A stretch of 64,000 bases of DNA from an uncultured Latescibacterota bacterium (GTDB taxonomy: Bacteria; Latescibacterota; UBA2968), in the NCBI GenBank assembly GCA_958295785.1, contig OY282377.1:820394-884393 (forward strand), written 5' to 3'. Below are positions 18,178 through 27,746 of this stretch, piece by piece. The position numbers and the translations under genes are program-made. Below the pieces are notes generated by a model. That model saw nothing but the letters and a program-made list of their open reading frames with translations. It ran no database searches and had not been told where the DNA came from. How positions within the stretch are numbered: position 1 is the first letter of the stretch; each line of letters begins with the position of its first letter.

Positions 18178-20154
18178 ATGGCACTTCCACAATCGCAACC
18201 CGAACCCACGCGCCCGCGGCGCATTGCGATCCGCGCTGTTCTCCTCGGCGCGGCGACCGCTGCAGGGCTCAACATTTACAGCGATTACACGGGCATGATC
18301 TTGGGGTCTGCCTCGCTGGTCAAATCGCAACTGTCCATGGCCATGCTCTTGCCCTTTGTCGCATGGCTGGCGATCAATCTCGCGCTCAAACTCGCATGGC
18401 CGCGCATGGCTTTGTCCAGCGCAGAGCTTTTGGTTATCTATAGCATGTCGTGGATCGTGGGCACGGTCTCGGCAAGTGGGTGGACGACCTATTGGGGCGG
18501 CGTTGTCAGCACCCCGTTTTACTATGCCTCGCCCGAAAACCGATGGGAAGAAATCCTCTTTGATATTTTGCCCTGGTGGTGTTTGCCCCAAGCGACGCCC
18601 GAAATAATCCGCACGTACTACGAGGGCCTTCCCGATGGCGCGGGCATCCCTTGGCGCGGGTGGCTGGCGTCTTTGCACTGGTGGTTTGCGGTATCTATCG
18701 CCCTCGTTGTTGCCGGCTTGTGCCTCGCGGTCATTTTTCAAAAACAATGGGAAGAAAACGAGCGGCTCACGTTTCCGCTCGCCGCGTTTCCCATTGCCCT
18801 GACCGAGGGCTTTGACGAACCTGGCCGCGTCATTCCCGGCATTTTTTGCAACAAGCTCTTTTGGGCGGGTTTCTTTGTGGTTTTCGGGGTTTTTGCCTGG
18901 AACATCCTCGGGTATTTCGCCATCAGCTTGCCGCGCATTGGCATTTACGACGGTTATCTGACCAAAGAAGTGCCCATCGCACGCGACTTTCCATCGTTCT
19001 ACTTGCGTATCTTGCCGCCCGTTGTGGGCCTGACCTACTTGTGCAATCTCGACATTCTCTTCAGTTTCTGGGCGTTTCGCCTCATCGCCATTGTCAAAGA
19101 AGGGGTGATGTCCCGCACGGGCTTTAATGTCGGGCTTTCCGGGCAACAGGCCGAAGCGGGTGAGGTCCTCATTTTGGAATCTCACGGCGCGTTCATCTTT
19201 CTCGCGCTGTGGGCGATCTGGGTCGCACGCGGCCATTTGCGCCATGTTCTCCGCGCAGCACTTACGGGCCGTGCAGATGACGGTCTCATCGCCTATCGCT
19301 TTGCCCTGCTCGGCTTTCTCGCGGCAACGCTCTTTGTTTTTGGCTGGTTCGTGGCTTTGGGGCTGTCGCCCCTGCTCGCCCTCTTTCACCTCTTTCTGCT
19401 CTACGCCGCCTATTTCACCATTGCCAAATACACCGCAGCCAGCGGTTTTTCCTATCTCTTTCCCGTGGGCGGCAAGGGGGGCGAGATTGTCGAAATTTTC
19501 ACGGGAACCGCAACGCTTACGCAACAAAACGCGGTTGCGCTGGGCATTATCAATTCCAGCGCGTTTTTTGGCAATTCGCGCATTCCCGCGTGGCCCGCGC
19601 TGCCCCATCACCTCAAACTCTTGGGCAATGACTTCCGCCGCCGCTGGGTTTTTTGGACCGTCCTGTTGGCCTTTGCCGCGGGTTTCTTCGGCTCGTGCCT
19701 GTTCATCATCTATTTGGGCTATCATTACGCGGGTCAAAACCTCGGCCTGTCGGGTTTTAGCGGCTCGAATATTCGCACGTATGACCGCATGGTTTCCGCC
19801 ATTGTCGGCGCGGACAAAACGGTTTTTGACCCCGGCAAAATAGGGGTCTGGGTTTTTGGCCTCGCGCAAGCTGGCCTGCTCATGCTCCTTCGCAATCGCG
19901 TCCCGTGGTGGCCCTTGCACCCGCTCGGATTGGCCTTTCAGCGCATGCAAGGCTCGCGCATCTATGCGTTCAGCATCTTTCTCACATGGGCGTCCAAACT
20001 CATTATTTTGCGGATTGGCGGCATCGCGCTCTATCGGCGGTGTGTCCCGTTGTTCTTTGGCTTGGTGATCGGTTATGTGGTCGGCGTTGGCGTTTCCTCT
20101 GTCGTCGATTTCACCTTTTTCCCCGAGGACGGTCATTCTGTTCACGGCTGGTGA
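18178..20154 (+). CDS. Large polytopic membrane protein, DUF6785/DUF6784-like
   Basis: 658 residues with about 13-14 hydrophobic segments. It has a conserved early region (LNIYSDYTGMILGSASLVKS) and a polar loop VSTPFYYASPENRWEEI typical of the DUF6785 group found in Planctomycetes, Latescibacterota and relatives. The family is distantly OPT-transporter-like and its substrate is unknown. The start codon lies five bases after a truncated repeat copy and has no clear ribosome binding site, so the true start or its upstream signals may have been replaced by the repeat. A mirrored frame of similar length on the other strand is an artefact of codon bias. Confidence 0.85.
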   Translation: MALPQSQPEPTRPRRIAIRAVLLGAATAAGLNIYSDYTGMILGSASLVKSQLSMAMLLPFVAWLAINLALKLAWPRMALSSAELLVIYSMSWIVGTVSASGWTTYWGGVVSTPFYYASPENRWEEILFDILPWWCLPQATPEIIRTYYEGLPDGAGIPWRGWLASLHWWFAVSIALVVAGLCLAVIFQKQWEENERLTFPLAAFPIALTEGFDEPGRVIPGIFCNKLFWAGFFVVFGVFAWNILGYFAISLPRIGIYDGYLTKEVPIARDFPSFYLRILPPVVGLTYLCNLDILFSFWAFRLIAIVKEGVMSRTGFNVGLSGQQAEAGEVLILESHGAFIFLALWAIWVARGHLRHVLRAALTGRADDGLIAYRFALLGFLAATLFVFGWFVALGLSPLLALFHLFLLYAAYFTIAKYTAASGFSYLFPVGGKGGEIVEIFTGTATLTQQNAVALGIINSSAFFGNSRIPAWPALPHHLKLLGNDFRRRWVFWTVLLAFAAGFFGSCLFIIYLGYHYAGQNLGLSGFSGSNIRTYDRMVSAIVGADKTVFDPGKIGVWVFGLAQAGLLMLLRNRVPWWPLHPLGLAFQRMQGSRIYAFSIFLTWASKLIILRIGGIALYRRCVPLFFGLVIGYVVGVGVSSVVDFTFFPEDGHSVHGW

Positions 20155-20370
20155 ATGGCCTTTCAAATCGGCGTTTTGGGTATGTGAGCTTGCCTTTTAT
20201 CCGCGTAATCCGTTTAATCCGTGATCTTCGTTCATCTTCGTTCATCCGCGCTGATATTCGCTTTGCCCATTGTGGGACGCGCCTGTGCTGTGGTTGCTTC
20301 TCGCGCTTCATCCTCGTATCTTCGGGAGGCCCCGGGCCCTTTCGCGTCTTTCGCAGTCCCATCTCGCATT

Positions 20371-21534
20371 TTACTCCCGCAACAACTCGGGCAAGCGCGT
20401 TTGCGGATTGATGCAAATGGCGCGTTCGCCATTCAAAAGCGCGATCAAATCCGCGCCCAAAAATTCGTATCGCCAACCGGTGTGCAATGGATTCTCAATT
20501 TCACTTTTTGAATTGTAAATGAGTGCTCTGACCTCTGCACGCGATGCCACCATTGCAATGTCGATTCCCCGTGACAAACACCGACCGCGCAAAAAAGCCA
20601 AGGCGAGATCGAGACGCGCTTCGTCAACGGGGTTGGGCCGTGTAGGCCGCGAGATGGGCGGGCAATTTTGAATGTCTATCGCCGCGCCGCGCCGCGCGAT
20701 CTCCAAAAGGATTCTGCCGTAGTAATTTGCGGTTGCTCTCCCAATGCCCCGCAATTTCTTCAAAGCCTGAATGGATTGGGGTTTGCGCTTGGCAATTTGC
20801 ACGATCACATCATCCATTAGCACGCGGTTTTTGGGGCGGTCGATCTGTCGCGCTTTTTTTTCTCGCCAGGTCGCTAGGTCGCGCACAATGCCCATCTCGC
20901 GTCTCGAAAGCCGCCCCGTGCCTTTTACGCGCATATATTGCTCTTCGGGCACGCGGTCATCGTACAATTTGGCGACATCGTATTGACGGAGTTCATCCGC
21001 CAAATAGCTTTCCCGGCCGCGTTGCTGAATCTCGGCGAGGAGATGCTCGCGCAACGCGGGCAAAAATCGCGCATCATCCAAGGCATACGCGCGTTGGTTA
21101 TCCGATAGGGGCCGCCGCAACCAGTCCGTGCGCGTCTCGGTTTTGGTCAACTGAATATTGAGACAGATACGCAACAAATTGTTCAGCGACAGGGTTGACC
21201 CCAATCCCACAAATCCCGCGGCGCAGCGCGTGTCAAAGATATTGCAGGGCACAGCACCTGTGATTCGCCGTAAAATCCAGAGATCTTGCTGTGCATCGTG
21301 TAGAATTTTCACGGTATCGCGGGCGGAGAGCAACGCGCCCAACCGGGACAGGTCGGGCAATGCGACCGCATCGATCAGGTGACAATCGTCCGCGGCAAAT
21401 CCCACTTGCACAATGCCCAACTGCGGATAATAGGTTTGCTCCCAGACAAATTCCGTGTCTATGCCCACACAGGGCGCGTCCAAGGCGCGGTTGACCAGTG
21501 CTTTCAGCGCGTCGGGCGTATCGATCATCGTCAT
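20371..21534 (-). CDS. rnd: Ribonuclease D
   Basis: 387 residues, the length of bacterial RNase D, a 3'-5' exoribonuclease that trims tRNA and other small RNA ends. DEDD motifs are visible: GIDTEFVW near residue 23, ILHDAQQDLWIL near 78, and YALDDARFL near 148 (DEDDy type). An HRDC domain follows at about 205-285 (REMGIVRDLATWREKKA... LKKLRGIGRA). The ATG at 21534 follows AGGAAAA with normal spacing. It converges with the DUF6785 gene, with a repeat-bearing gap between. Confidence 0.93.
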   Translation of the reverse strand: MTMIDTPDALKALVNRALDAPCVGIDTEFVWEQTYYPQLGIVQVGFAADDCHLIDAVALPDLSRLGALLSARDTVKILHDAQQDLWILRRITGAVPCNIFDTRCAAGFVGLGSTLSLNNLLRICLNIQLTKTETRTDWLRRPLSDNQRAYALDDARFLPALREHLLAEIQQRGRESYLADELRQYDVAKLYDDRVPEEQYMRVKGTGRLSRREMGIVRDLATWREKKARQIDRPKNRVLMDDVIVQIAKRKPQSIQALKKLRGIGRATANYYGRILLEIARRGAAIDIQNCPPISRPTRPNPVDEARLDLALAFLRGRCLSRGIDIAMVASRAEVRALIYNSKSEIENPLHTGWRYEFLGADLIALLNGERAICINPQTRLPELLRE

Positions 21535-21640
21535 AAAAAATTTTCCTGATTGGCGTGTTCAGATGGGACTTTGAACTTATGGCATCCCACACCGAAAATC
21601 AAGCATCGCAGTTCACTGTTGCACTTATCGAGGAGGTTTT

Positions 21641-22555
21641 ATGAACCATCGACAACTCGGCAAAGACGGCCCCGATGTTCCGGTCATTGGCTTGGGCGCG
21701 TGGCCCATTGGCGGCGGTATGGGTGACTTGGACCATAGCGATTGCATCGCCACCGTGCGTGCGGCCATCGACAGCGGCATGACCCTGCTTGACACGGCCC
21801 AAGCCTATCGCACGAGCGAAGCCACATTGGGCAGGGCACTCAAAGACGGCTATCGCGAGCGGTGCTTTCTCGCCACAAAAGTCAGCCGGCAATATTCTCG
21901 CAAAGACATTGAGCACGCCATTGAAAACAGCCTGCGTGCCCTCGATGTCGATTGTGTTGACCTGTATCAAATTCACAGTTGGAACCCGCAATATCCCATT
22001 GAGGAAAGCATGGAAACGATGGCGCGGTTGCAAGAACAGGGCAAAACGCGCTTCATCGGGGTTTCCAACTTCAACGCCGCGCAAATGCAACAGGCGTATG
22101 ACATGGCCCCGTTTCACGCCAATCAGCCGCGCTACAACATGTTTGACCGCGCCATTGAAGCCGAAGACATGGGCTTTTGCAAGCGCACCGGCATTGGCAT
22201 TCTCGCCCACAGCCCTTTGGGCAAAGGCTTGCTCACGGGCAAATACGCGCCCGACCACGTCTTTCCCGAGGACGACGAACGCGCCCGTTCCCCCCGTTTC
22301 CAAGGCGAACTCTTCGCCCGGTATCTCGCAGTCGCAGATCAATTGCAGTCTGTCGCCGCTGAAAAAAATATCACGCTGGTGCAACTCGCCATTGCTTGGC
22401 TTTTGCGCCGAGAGGAAGTGACTTGCGTGCTCGTTGGCGCGAAAAATCCCGACCAAGTCAAAGAACACGTCGGCGCGGCAGAGGTCGAATTTGCGGATGG
22501 CGAATTGGAACGCATCGAAAATATTTTGCAAGAGGCGGAAAGTATCCGCAGATGA
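21641..22555 (+). CDS. Aldo/keto reductase
   Basis: 304 residues of the AKR family (beta/alpha barrel, NADPH-dependent carbonyl reductase). Motifs: LDTAQAYRTSEATLG with catalytic Asp and Tyr near 50-55, KVSRQYS with Lys near 80, VDLYQIHSW with His near 112, and IGVSNFN near 145. The late LVGAKNPDQVKEHVGA segment binds the cofactor. AGGAGG precedes ATG 21641. An amidohydrolase follows after 51 bases, so both may be one transcript for sugar or lactone turnover. Confidence 0.92.
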   Translation: MNHRQLGKDGPDVPVIGLGAWPIGGGMGDLDHSDCIATVRAAIDSGMTLLDTAQAYRTSEATLGRALKDGYRERCFLATKVSRQYSRKDIEHAIENSLRALDVDCVDLYQIHSWNPQYPIEESMETMARLQEQGKTRFIGVSNFNAAQMQQAYDMAPFHANQPRYNMFDRAIEAEDMGFCKRTGIGILAHSPLGKGLLTGKYAPDHVFPEDDERARSPRFQGELFARYLAVADQLQSVAAEKNITLVQLAIAWLLRREEVTCVLVGAKNPDQVKEHVGAAEVEFADGELERIENILQEAESIRR

Positions 22556-22606
22556 ACGCGGATGAGTGGCGGGAGAATAGCATCTCCCATCTCACGGAGG
22601 TTTATT

Positions 22607-23431
22607 GTGATTATCGATCCCCATCTTCACGTCTGGAGCGATGACGAGGAGACCTATCAATATGGCCCCAGTCGCCCCAACCAGCCGGGTTCGGTCGAAC
22701 TTCTGTTTGATACGATGGCAGAAGCAGGGGTCGAAAAAGCCGTTATCGTTCAACCCATACACTATCTTTTTGACAATCGCTACGTCGCCGATTGTCTCAA
22801 GCGGTATCCCGATAAACTCGCGGCGCAAGCACTCGTCGATCCCACATTGCCCGATGCAGCAGATGAACTGGCGCGGTTGCACAAAAAAGAGGGCTTTGGC
22901 GGGATGCGTATTCACCTTTCGCGTTACGGCGATCCATCCGGTCTCGCCGCACGCGACAAAGACGCGCTTTGGGCATGTGCTCGGGATCTCGGTCTGTGTT
23001 TCAACTTGTTTGGCAATGCCTCGGATCATCCGGCCATCGAACCCATCATTGCGCGATTTCCCGAGGTCAATGTCGTGGTCGATCACATTGCGGGCATTCC
23101 CGCTGACGAACCCGATCCCAAGCCCTTGCTCACCAATTTGCTCAACTGGGTGCAATATCCCAATGTCCATATCAAAATTTCCAATGTGGGGCAGCGATCC
23201 AACGAACCCTATCCGCACCGCGATACCTATGATATGATCAAACGCATTTACGATGTCTATGGCGCGGAACGCCTGATGTGGGGCACGGATTTTCCCCATG
23301 TGCTCAAAGGCTGCGGGTACAGGGAATCGCTCGATTTGATCCGCAACCACATGTTCTTCACCGCCGCGGACCTCGAATGGATTCTGTGTAAAACGATATG
23401 CAAACTCTGGTCATTTGATGAGCGGGGATAG
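22607..23431 (+). CDS. Amidohydrolase-2 family metal-dependent hydrolase
   Basis: 274 residues. The N-terminus IIDPHLHVW is the amidohydrolase-2 metal motif (HxH). Further signatures are VVDHIAGIP (His near 165), and WGTDFPHV with the metal Asp near 225. This group includes lactonases and decarboxylases such as 2-pyrone-4,6-dicarboxylate hydrolase and fuconolactonase-like enzymes. The start is GTG 22607, since HxH lies at residues 5-7 from it and ACGGAGG is six bases upstream; the longer open frame lacks support. Confidence 0.9.
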   Translation: MIIDPHLHVWSDDEETYQYGPSRPNQPGSVELLFDTMAEAGVEKAVIVQPIHYLFDNRYVADCLKRYPDKLAAQALVDPTLPDAADELARLHKKEGFGGMRIHLSRYGDPSGLAARDKDALWACARDLGLCFNLFGNASDHPAIEPIIARFPEVNVVVDHIAGIPADEPDPKPLLTNLLNWVQYPNVHIKISNVGQRSNEPYPHRDTYDMIKRIYDVYGAERLMWGTDFPHVLKGCGYRESLDLIRNHMFFTAADLEWILCKTICKLWSFDERG

Positions 23432-23464
23432 AAAAAAAAGAGCCATAACATAAATGTTATGGCT
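23432..23464 (-). terminator. Rho-independent terminator of the hem operon
   Basis: A perfect 11-bp inverted repeat AGCCATAACAT/ATGTTATGGCT (23441-23464). On the minus strand it is followed by eight T. It begins right after the amidohydrolase stop and lies downstream of hemY, so it ends the hem transcript. Confidence 0.9.
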
Positions 23465-23505
23465 ATGACCCCTCCTCCGGCACCTCCCCACAACGGGGGG
23501 AGTCC

Positions 23506-24891
23506 TTATGCCCCCATTCCTCTGGCTAAAATCCGATCTACAGTATCGATGGCTTGGGCGATGCAGTCGGGAATTGCCGAGCCGCGGTAGGCACTGCCGG
23601 TCACGTATAGATTGCCCACTTGTTCGGCGAGGTGCTCTATTTGATCCACGCGGTCCTTATGCCCCACATCGAATTGGGGGCGTCCCTCGCGCCAGCGAAA
23701 AATGCGTGTGAACAGCGGCTCGGCTGTCAGGCCCATCAAGTCTTTCAATTCTTCACGCGACTGGGCAATCAGGGTTTCGTCGTCCAGATCGACCAATTCC
23801 TCTCGCCCCGCGCCCCCCACAAATGTACGCACCAAAACGCCATCGGCGGGCGCGCGGTAATTCAATTTTGTCGAAACCCAAGTGCAGGCCGTGATCCGAC
23901 GGCCCTCGCGCCGTGGCGACAAAAATCCAAAGCCCTCAAAATCGTGTTGCGATGCGACATCGGACTTGCGGTATGCCAATGAAATAGTGGCCGTTGAAAC
24001 ATAGCGAATCTCGCGCAGCGCGTGGCTCAACTCGGGCGCGAAACCAGCCACCAGGTCCGCGGTGACATACGCGGGCGTCGCCAGAACCACAGCGTCTGTC
24101 TCAATCACCTGATCGCCTGCGACCACTTCAAAGCCATCATCCACTTTTCGCACAGACGCAACGGCAACGCCTTTGCGTAAATCCCCATCCAAACGGGTGG
24201 TCAAGGTATCGACCATTTCGCCCAGCCCGCCGATCAATGTTTGAAACGCGGCGGATGCAGACGGGCGTTTTTTTTTCATCGCACGCACGCCTTTGATCAA
24301 GCTGCCATAGCGTTGCTCCAGCGCGACGTACATGGGAAACGCGCTTTGCATGCTCAACCGCGCTGCATCCGCGCTGTGAATGCCCGCCAGCATGGCCCCG
24401 CCAACTCGGACAGCCTCTTCGCCCAATCGCCTGCGAATAAAACTGGCGAGACTTTCATCGCCCTCGTCTTTCCGCCGGGGAATCAAGAGATCCAGACCCA
24501 TTCGGAGTTTTCCAAAGGGCGAAAACAGGGGCGATGTCACGAGGGGCCAGAATTTGGAAGGCACGAGCGAAAAATCTTCCGGAAAGGGCACGAGTTTTCC
24601 GTTTTGCACCAAAAACGTGCGCTGGCGTTCGCGATTTGTGGGGATCAACCGCTCGCCCAATCCCAGGTCTTTGCACAACTGAATGCCCGCGGGTTTTTGC
24701 GCGAGCAACAGATCGGGGCCGCCTTCGATCAAAAATCCATCCACGGATTGCGTGGCAATTTGCCCGCCCCAGCGATCCTCGCGCTCCAGCAAGGCGTACT
24801 GGATTTCACGGCCCAATTCTTTTGATTTTTTTTTAAGATAAAAAGCGGTTGCAAGCCCGGCGATGCCGCCGCCAATAATTGTTAGGTGCAT
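23506..24891 (-). CDS. hemY: Protoporphyrinogen oxidase (HemY-type)
   Basis: 461 residues of the oxygen-dependent FAD protoporphyrinogen oxidase family, which makes protoporphyrin IX in haem synthesis. The FAD motif GGGIAGLATAFYL lies at residues 6-18, followed by a Glu-containing LLEREDRWGG. The C-terminal FAD segment NLYVTGSAYRGSAIPDCI also matches. It lies downstream of hemH and hemE on the same strand, 67 bases after hemH. The start is taken at ATG 24891, where the FAD motif lies close to the N-terminus; no strong ribosome binding site is seen. Some databases call this enzyme hemG. Confidence 0.9.
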   Translation of the reverse strand: MHLTIIGGGIAGLATAFYLKKKSKELGREIQYALLEREDRWGGQIATQSVDGFLIEGGPDLLLAQKPAGIQLCKDLGLGERLIPTNRERQRTFLVQNGKLVPFPEDFSLVPSKFWPLVTSPLFSPFGKLRMGLDLLIPRRKDEGDESLASFIRRRLGEEAVRVGGAMLAGIHSADAARLSMQSAFPMYVALEQRYGSLIKGVRAMKKKRPSASAAFQTLIGGLGEMVDTLTTRLDGDLRKGVAVASVRKVDDGFEVVAGDQVIETDAVVLATPAYVTADLVAGFAPELSHALREIRYVSTATISLAYRKSDVASQHDFEGFGFLSPRREGRRITACTWVSTKLNYRAPADGVLVRTFVGGAGREELVDLDDETLIAQSREELKDLMGLTAEPLFTRIFRWREGRPQFDVGHKDRVDQIEHLAEQVGNLYVTGSAYRGSAIPDCIAQAIDTVDRILARGMGA

Positions 24892-24958
24892 ATTAAAGAC
24901 CACGGAGGACGCGAAGAAAGGCGATCACGGATTCAGCATAAGGCGCGGATTACGCGGA

Positions 24959-25891
24959 TTAAATCACCGCTTCCACGGCATCGGCGATAGCTTCGATAAA
25001 TAGGGGATCGCTATTCATCATCTCGGTGCGCGCGAGGTGGATATCGCATTCTCGTGCAATTTTTTGGCAACCGATGTCGATATCGTAAAGGACTTCGACG
25101 TGATCGCATACAAAACCAATCGGCGCAACGAGGACATGGCGATAATTGCCATCGGCCAGTGCGGGAATGACGTCTTCGATCTGCGGGCCGAGCCAGGGTT
25201 CGCCCGTGTTGGCGGCACTTTGATAGGCAAACATCCAATCAACTGGCCCCAGTTGTTCGGCGATAGCATGGGCGTTGCGTTTTAATTCCTCGTCGTAGGG
25301 GTCGCCCATTTGTAGCAACCGGGCGGGTAAGCTGTGCGCGGAAAATACGATCTTTGCTTTTTGCCGCACGTCTTCGGGAAATTGCGTCAATCCCGCTTTG
25401 ACGTTTGCCACTTGTGCATTGATCAAGCGGGGTTGGTCGCACCAGGAATTGACGCACGCAAACGCAGTCGCACTGTCCGCCCCTTGCTGTGCTTCGCGCA
25501 CTGCGCTGTGATAACGCCCAATGCTCATGCGCGAATAGTGCGGCGCCATCACCAGGGCGACGGCTTTTTCAATGCCATCTGCCTGCATTTTCGCCACGGC
25601 ATCTGCAATGCGCGGTTGCCAGTGGCGCATCCCAATATACGTCTTTGCATTGCGCCCGCGCTTCTTCAACGCTGTCTCGACATTCCCGGCTTGCTCAAAG
25701 GTGCGGTCATTCAGGGGAGACTTGCCGCCGATTTGCGCGTAGCGGTTGCGAAATTCCGCCACAAATTCCGGCGACATGGGCCTGCCCCCGCGGATATCGC
25801 TCAAATAGGCCGGCATATCGTCCAGCGAATCCGGGCTGCCGTAGGCCATGATCAGGACGCCAATGGGTTTTTCGTTCATAAGACCATTCAT
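24959..25891 (-). CDS. hemH: Ferrochelatase
   Basis: 310 residues, the size of bacterial ferrochelatase, which inserts Fe(II) into protoporphyrin IX. Motifs: MAYGSPDSLDDMPAYLSDIRG at the N-terminus, FSAHSLPARL near residue 185 (His region), and VAPIGFVCDHVEVLYDID with the Glu. The ATG at 25891 overlaps the hemE stop (ATGA), which supports this start over the internal Met at 25879. It is the second gene of a hemE-hemH-hemY run. Confidence 0.94.
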   Translation of the reverse strand: MNGLMNEKPIGVLIMAYGSPDSLDDMPAYLSDIRGGRPMSPEFVAEFRNRYAQIGGKSPLNDRTFEQAGNVETALKKRGRNAKTYIGMRHWQPRIADAVAKMQADGIEKAVALVMAPHYSRMSIGRYHSAVREAQQGADSATAFACVNSWCDQPRLINAQVANVKAGLTQFPEDVRQKAKIVFSAHSLPARLLQMGDPYDEELKRNAHAIAEQLGPVDWMFAYQSAANTGEPWLGPQIEDVIPALADGNYRHVLVAPIGFVCDHVEVLYDIDIGCQKIARECDIHLARTEMMNSDPLFIEAIADAVEAVI

Positions 25892-26919
25892 CGCTTGGTG
25901 TATTCATGCACAAAGTCGATCAATTTTCGCACGTTTTCCACGGGGGTGCGCGGCAAAATCCCGTGACCCAAATTAAAAATATGCCCGCGCCTGCCCTGCA
26001 CGGAATCGAGCACGCGCCGCGCCTGCCGCTCGACCTCTTCAAAAGGCGCGAACAACACCACCGGGTCCAAGTTGCCCTGTATGCCCACGTCGCTGCCCAA
26101 GCGATCCCACGCGACATTGAGGTCGATGCGCCAATCGACGCCAATGACATCGCCGCCGGCTTCTTTTATTAATTCAAGGATCCCAGCGGTGCCCGTGCCA
26201 AAGTGGATCAGCGGGGCGTCTGTATTTTGTTTGACTATCGCAAGGGCCTTTTGCGAATGGGGCAAGACGTATTCGCGGTAATCGGCGGGACTCAACGCGC
26301 CGACCCAACTGTCAAAGACCTGCAAGGCTTGGGCACCCGCGTTGGCTTGCGCGATCAGGGAATCGGCGATAGCCGAGGCCATGAGATCCATCAGGCGATG
26401 CCATTGTTTTGGATCGCCGTACATCAGACCCTTGGCGATTTCGTAATTGCGCGACGAACCGCCTTCTATCGCATAGCAGACCAGGGTGAAGGGCGCGCCC
26501 GCAAAGCCGATGAGGGGCACGCGGCCCTCGAGTTCTGCGATGGTCGTCCGAATGGCGTCGCCAGTGTAGGGCATGGCTTCTTCGGCGGGTTTTACAGTCA
26601 GCGCATCGATGTCTGCCCGCGTGCGAATGGGGTTGTGAATGACCGGCCCCGCGCCTTTGACGTAGTCCAGTTCCAACCCCATGGCTTCGAGGATGGGCAA
26701 CAAATCTTGAAAAATAATCGCCGCATCCACGTCGTAGGCGTTCACCGGTTGCATGGTAATCGCAGCGGCCACCTCGGGCGTTTTTACCATCTCGAGAAAA
26801 GGGTAGCGATTGCGATACGTCCAATACGCCTTCATATACCGCCCGGCCTGGCGCATGAACCACACGGGCGTGGCATCTACGGATTCCCTGCGACACGCTT
26901 TCAAAAAACGATCTGACAC
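25888..26919 (-). CDS. hemE: Uroporphyrinogen decarboxylase
   Basis: 343 residues, the size of HemE, which decarboxylates uroporphyrinogen III to coproporphyrinogen III. The N-terminal signature PVWFMRQAGRYM lies near residue 18, the FAGAPFTL segment near 140, and HFGTGTAG near 240. It starts 13 bases after the end of the CoA-transferase beta gene and overlaps hemH, so it may be read from the CoA-transferase transcript. A coproporphyrinogen oxidase gene is not in the window. Confidence 0.95.
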   Translation of the reverse strand: MSDRFLKACRRESVDATPVWFMRQAGRYMKAYWTYRNRYPFLEMVKTPEVAAAITMQPVNAYDVDAAIIFQDLLPILEAMGLELDYVKGAGPVIHNPIRTRADIDALTVKPAEEAMPYTGDAIRTTIAELEGRVPLIGFAGAPFTLVCYAIEGGSSRNYEIAKGLMYGDPKQWHRLMDLMASAIADSLIAQANAGAQALQVFDSWVGALSPADYREYVLPHSQKALAIVKQNTDAPLIHFGTGTAGILELIKEAGGDVIGVDWRIDLNVAWDRLGSDVGIQGNLDPVVLFAPFEEVERQARRVLDSVQGRRGHIFNLGHGILPRTPVENVRKLIDFVHEYTKR

Positions 26920-26932
26920 GCGCTATATCCTT

Positions 26933-27694
26933 TCATCTTCCAATAATGAACCCATTGGGATCGACTTCTTCGCGCAAAACGCGCAACTCTTCTTTTTCAG
27001 GCGGCACGGTTTCTGCGACATGGGCAACTTGACCCAATTCAAACTCGGTGTTTTCCCGCACTTGTTCAACCGTCACGCCGGGGTGCAAACTTTCGACCTG
27101 CATGCGACAGATCTTTTCTTCAAAAGACATCACCGCGAGATCCGTAATTACGCGATAGGGCCCTCCGCCTTTGGGCAAGCCCGCGGCTTCTCGCGCGCCC
27201 GGCCCGGTGAGATAACCGGGCGTGGTCAAAAAATCCACCTTTTCCACAAAGCGCCGACGGTCGTGTTGCGTGATGACCAGGGTGCGCCAGCAAAAACTCG
27301 CAAAATCATTGCCGCCGCCACTGCCCGGAAAACGCACGCTCGGTTTTTGGTAATCGCCAATGACTGTGGAATTTAAGTTGCCGTACGCGTCGATTTGAGC
27401 ACCGCCCAAGAAGGCATAATCCATCACACCGCGCTGACAGGCTTCCATAATATCGCACATGCTGGTCGCCATCAGGGCGCGATGCGTGGTGCGCGAATCG
27501 CCCACGGAAATGGGCATGGCGGGCAACACGGGTGCCAACCCGCCCGCTTCAAACGCCACCAACAACTCCGGCGCATGCGTCTTTTGCGCCAGCATCGCCG
27601 CCGCACACGGCGCGCCCGTGCCAACGCCAACAGTCGCGCCATCTTCCAACAACCGAGACGCCACACAAATCATCAGTTCCATTGCGTTGTACAT
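26933..27694 (-). CDS. CoA-transferase beta subunit, glutaconate CoA-transferase type
   Basis: 253 residues resembling GctB-type family I CoA-transferase beta subunits, which with the alpha subunit move CoA between carboxylates. FEAGGLAP at residues 48-55 holds Glu49, the likely covalent-intermediate residue. GGAQIDAYGNLNSTVIG and GSGGGNDFASF follow. The partner alpha gene lies upstream on the same strand but is separated by repeat copy D. hemE follows 13 bases downstream. The substrate cannot be told from sequence. Confidence 0.85.
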   Translation of the reverse strand: MYNAMELMICVASRLLEDGATVGVGTGAPCAAAMLAQKTHAPELLVAFEAGGLAPVLPAMPISVGDSRTTHRALMATSMCDIMEACQRGVMDYAFLGGAQIDAYGNLNSTVIGDYQKPSVRFPGSGGGNDFASFCWRTLVITQHDRRRFVEKVDFLTTPGYLTGPGAREAAGLPKGGGPYRVITDLAVMSFEEKICRMQVESLHPGVTVEQVRENTEFELGQVAHVAETVPPEKEELRVLREEVDPNGFIIGR

Positions 27695-27746
27695 AGCTTT
27701 CAGCTTTCAGCGGTTAGCGGTCAGGCCGCCCCACGGCCCTTCAAGT

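Noticed and set aside
18160-20166. A 668-codon open frame on the minus strand opposite the DUF6785 gene
   Set aside because: The product is a low-complexity charged sequence mirroring the membrane protein's codons in a GC-rich genome; no family or ribosome binding site supports it.
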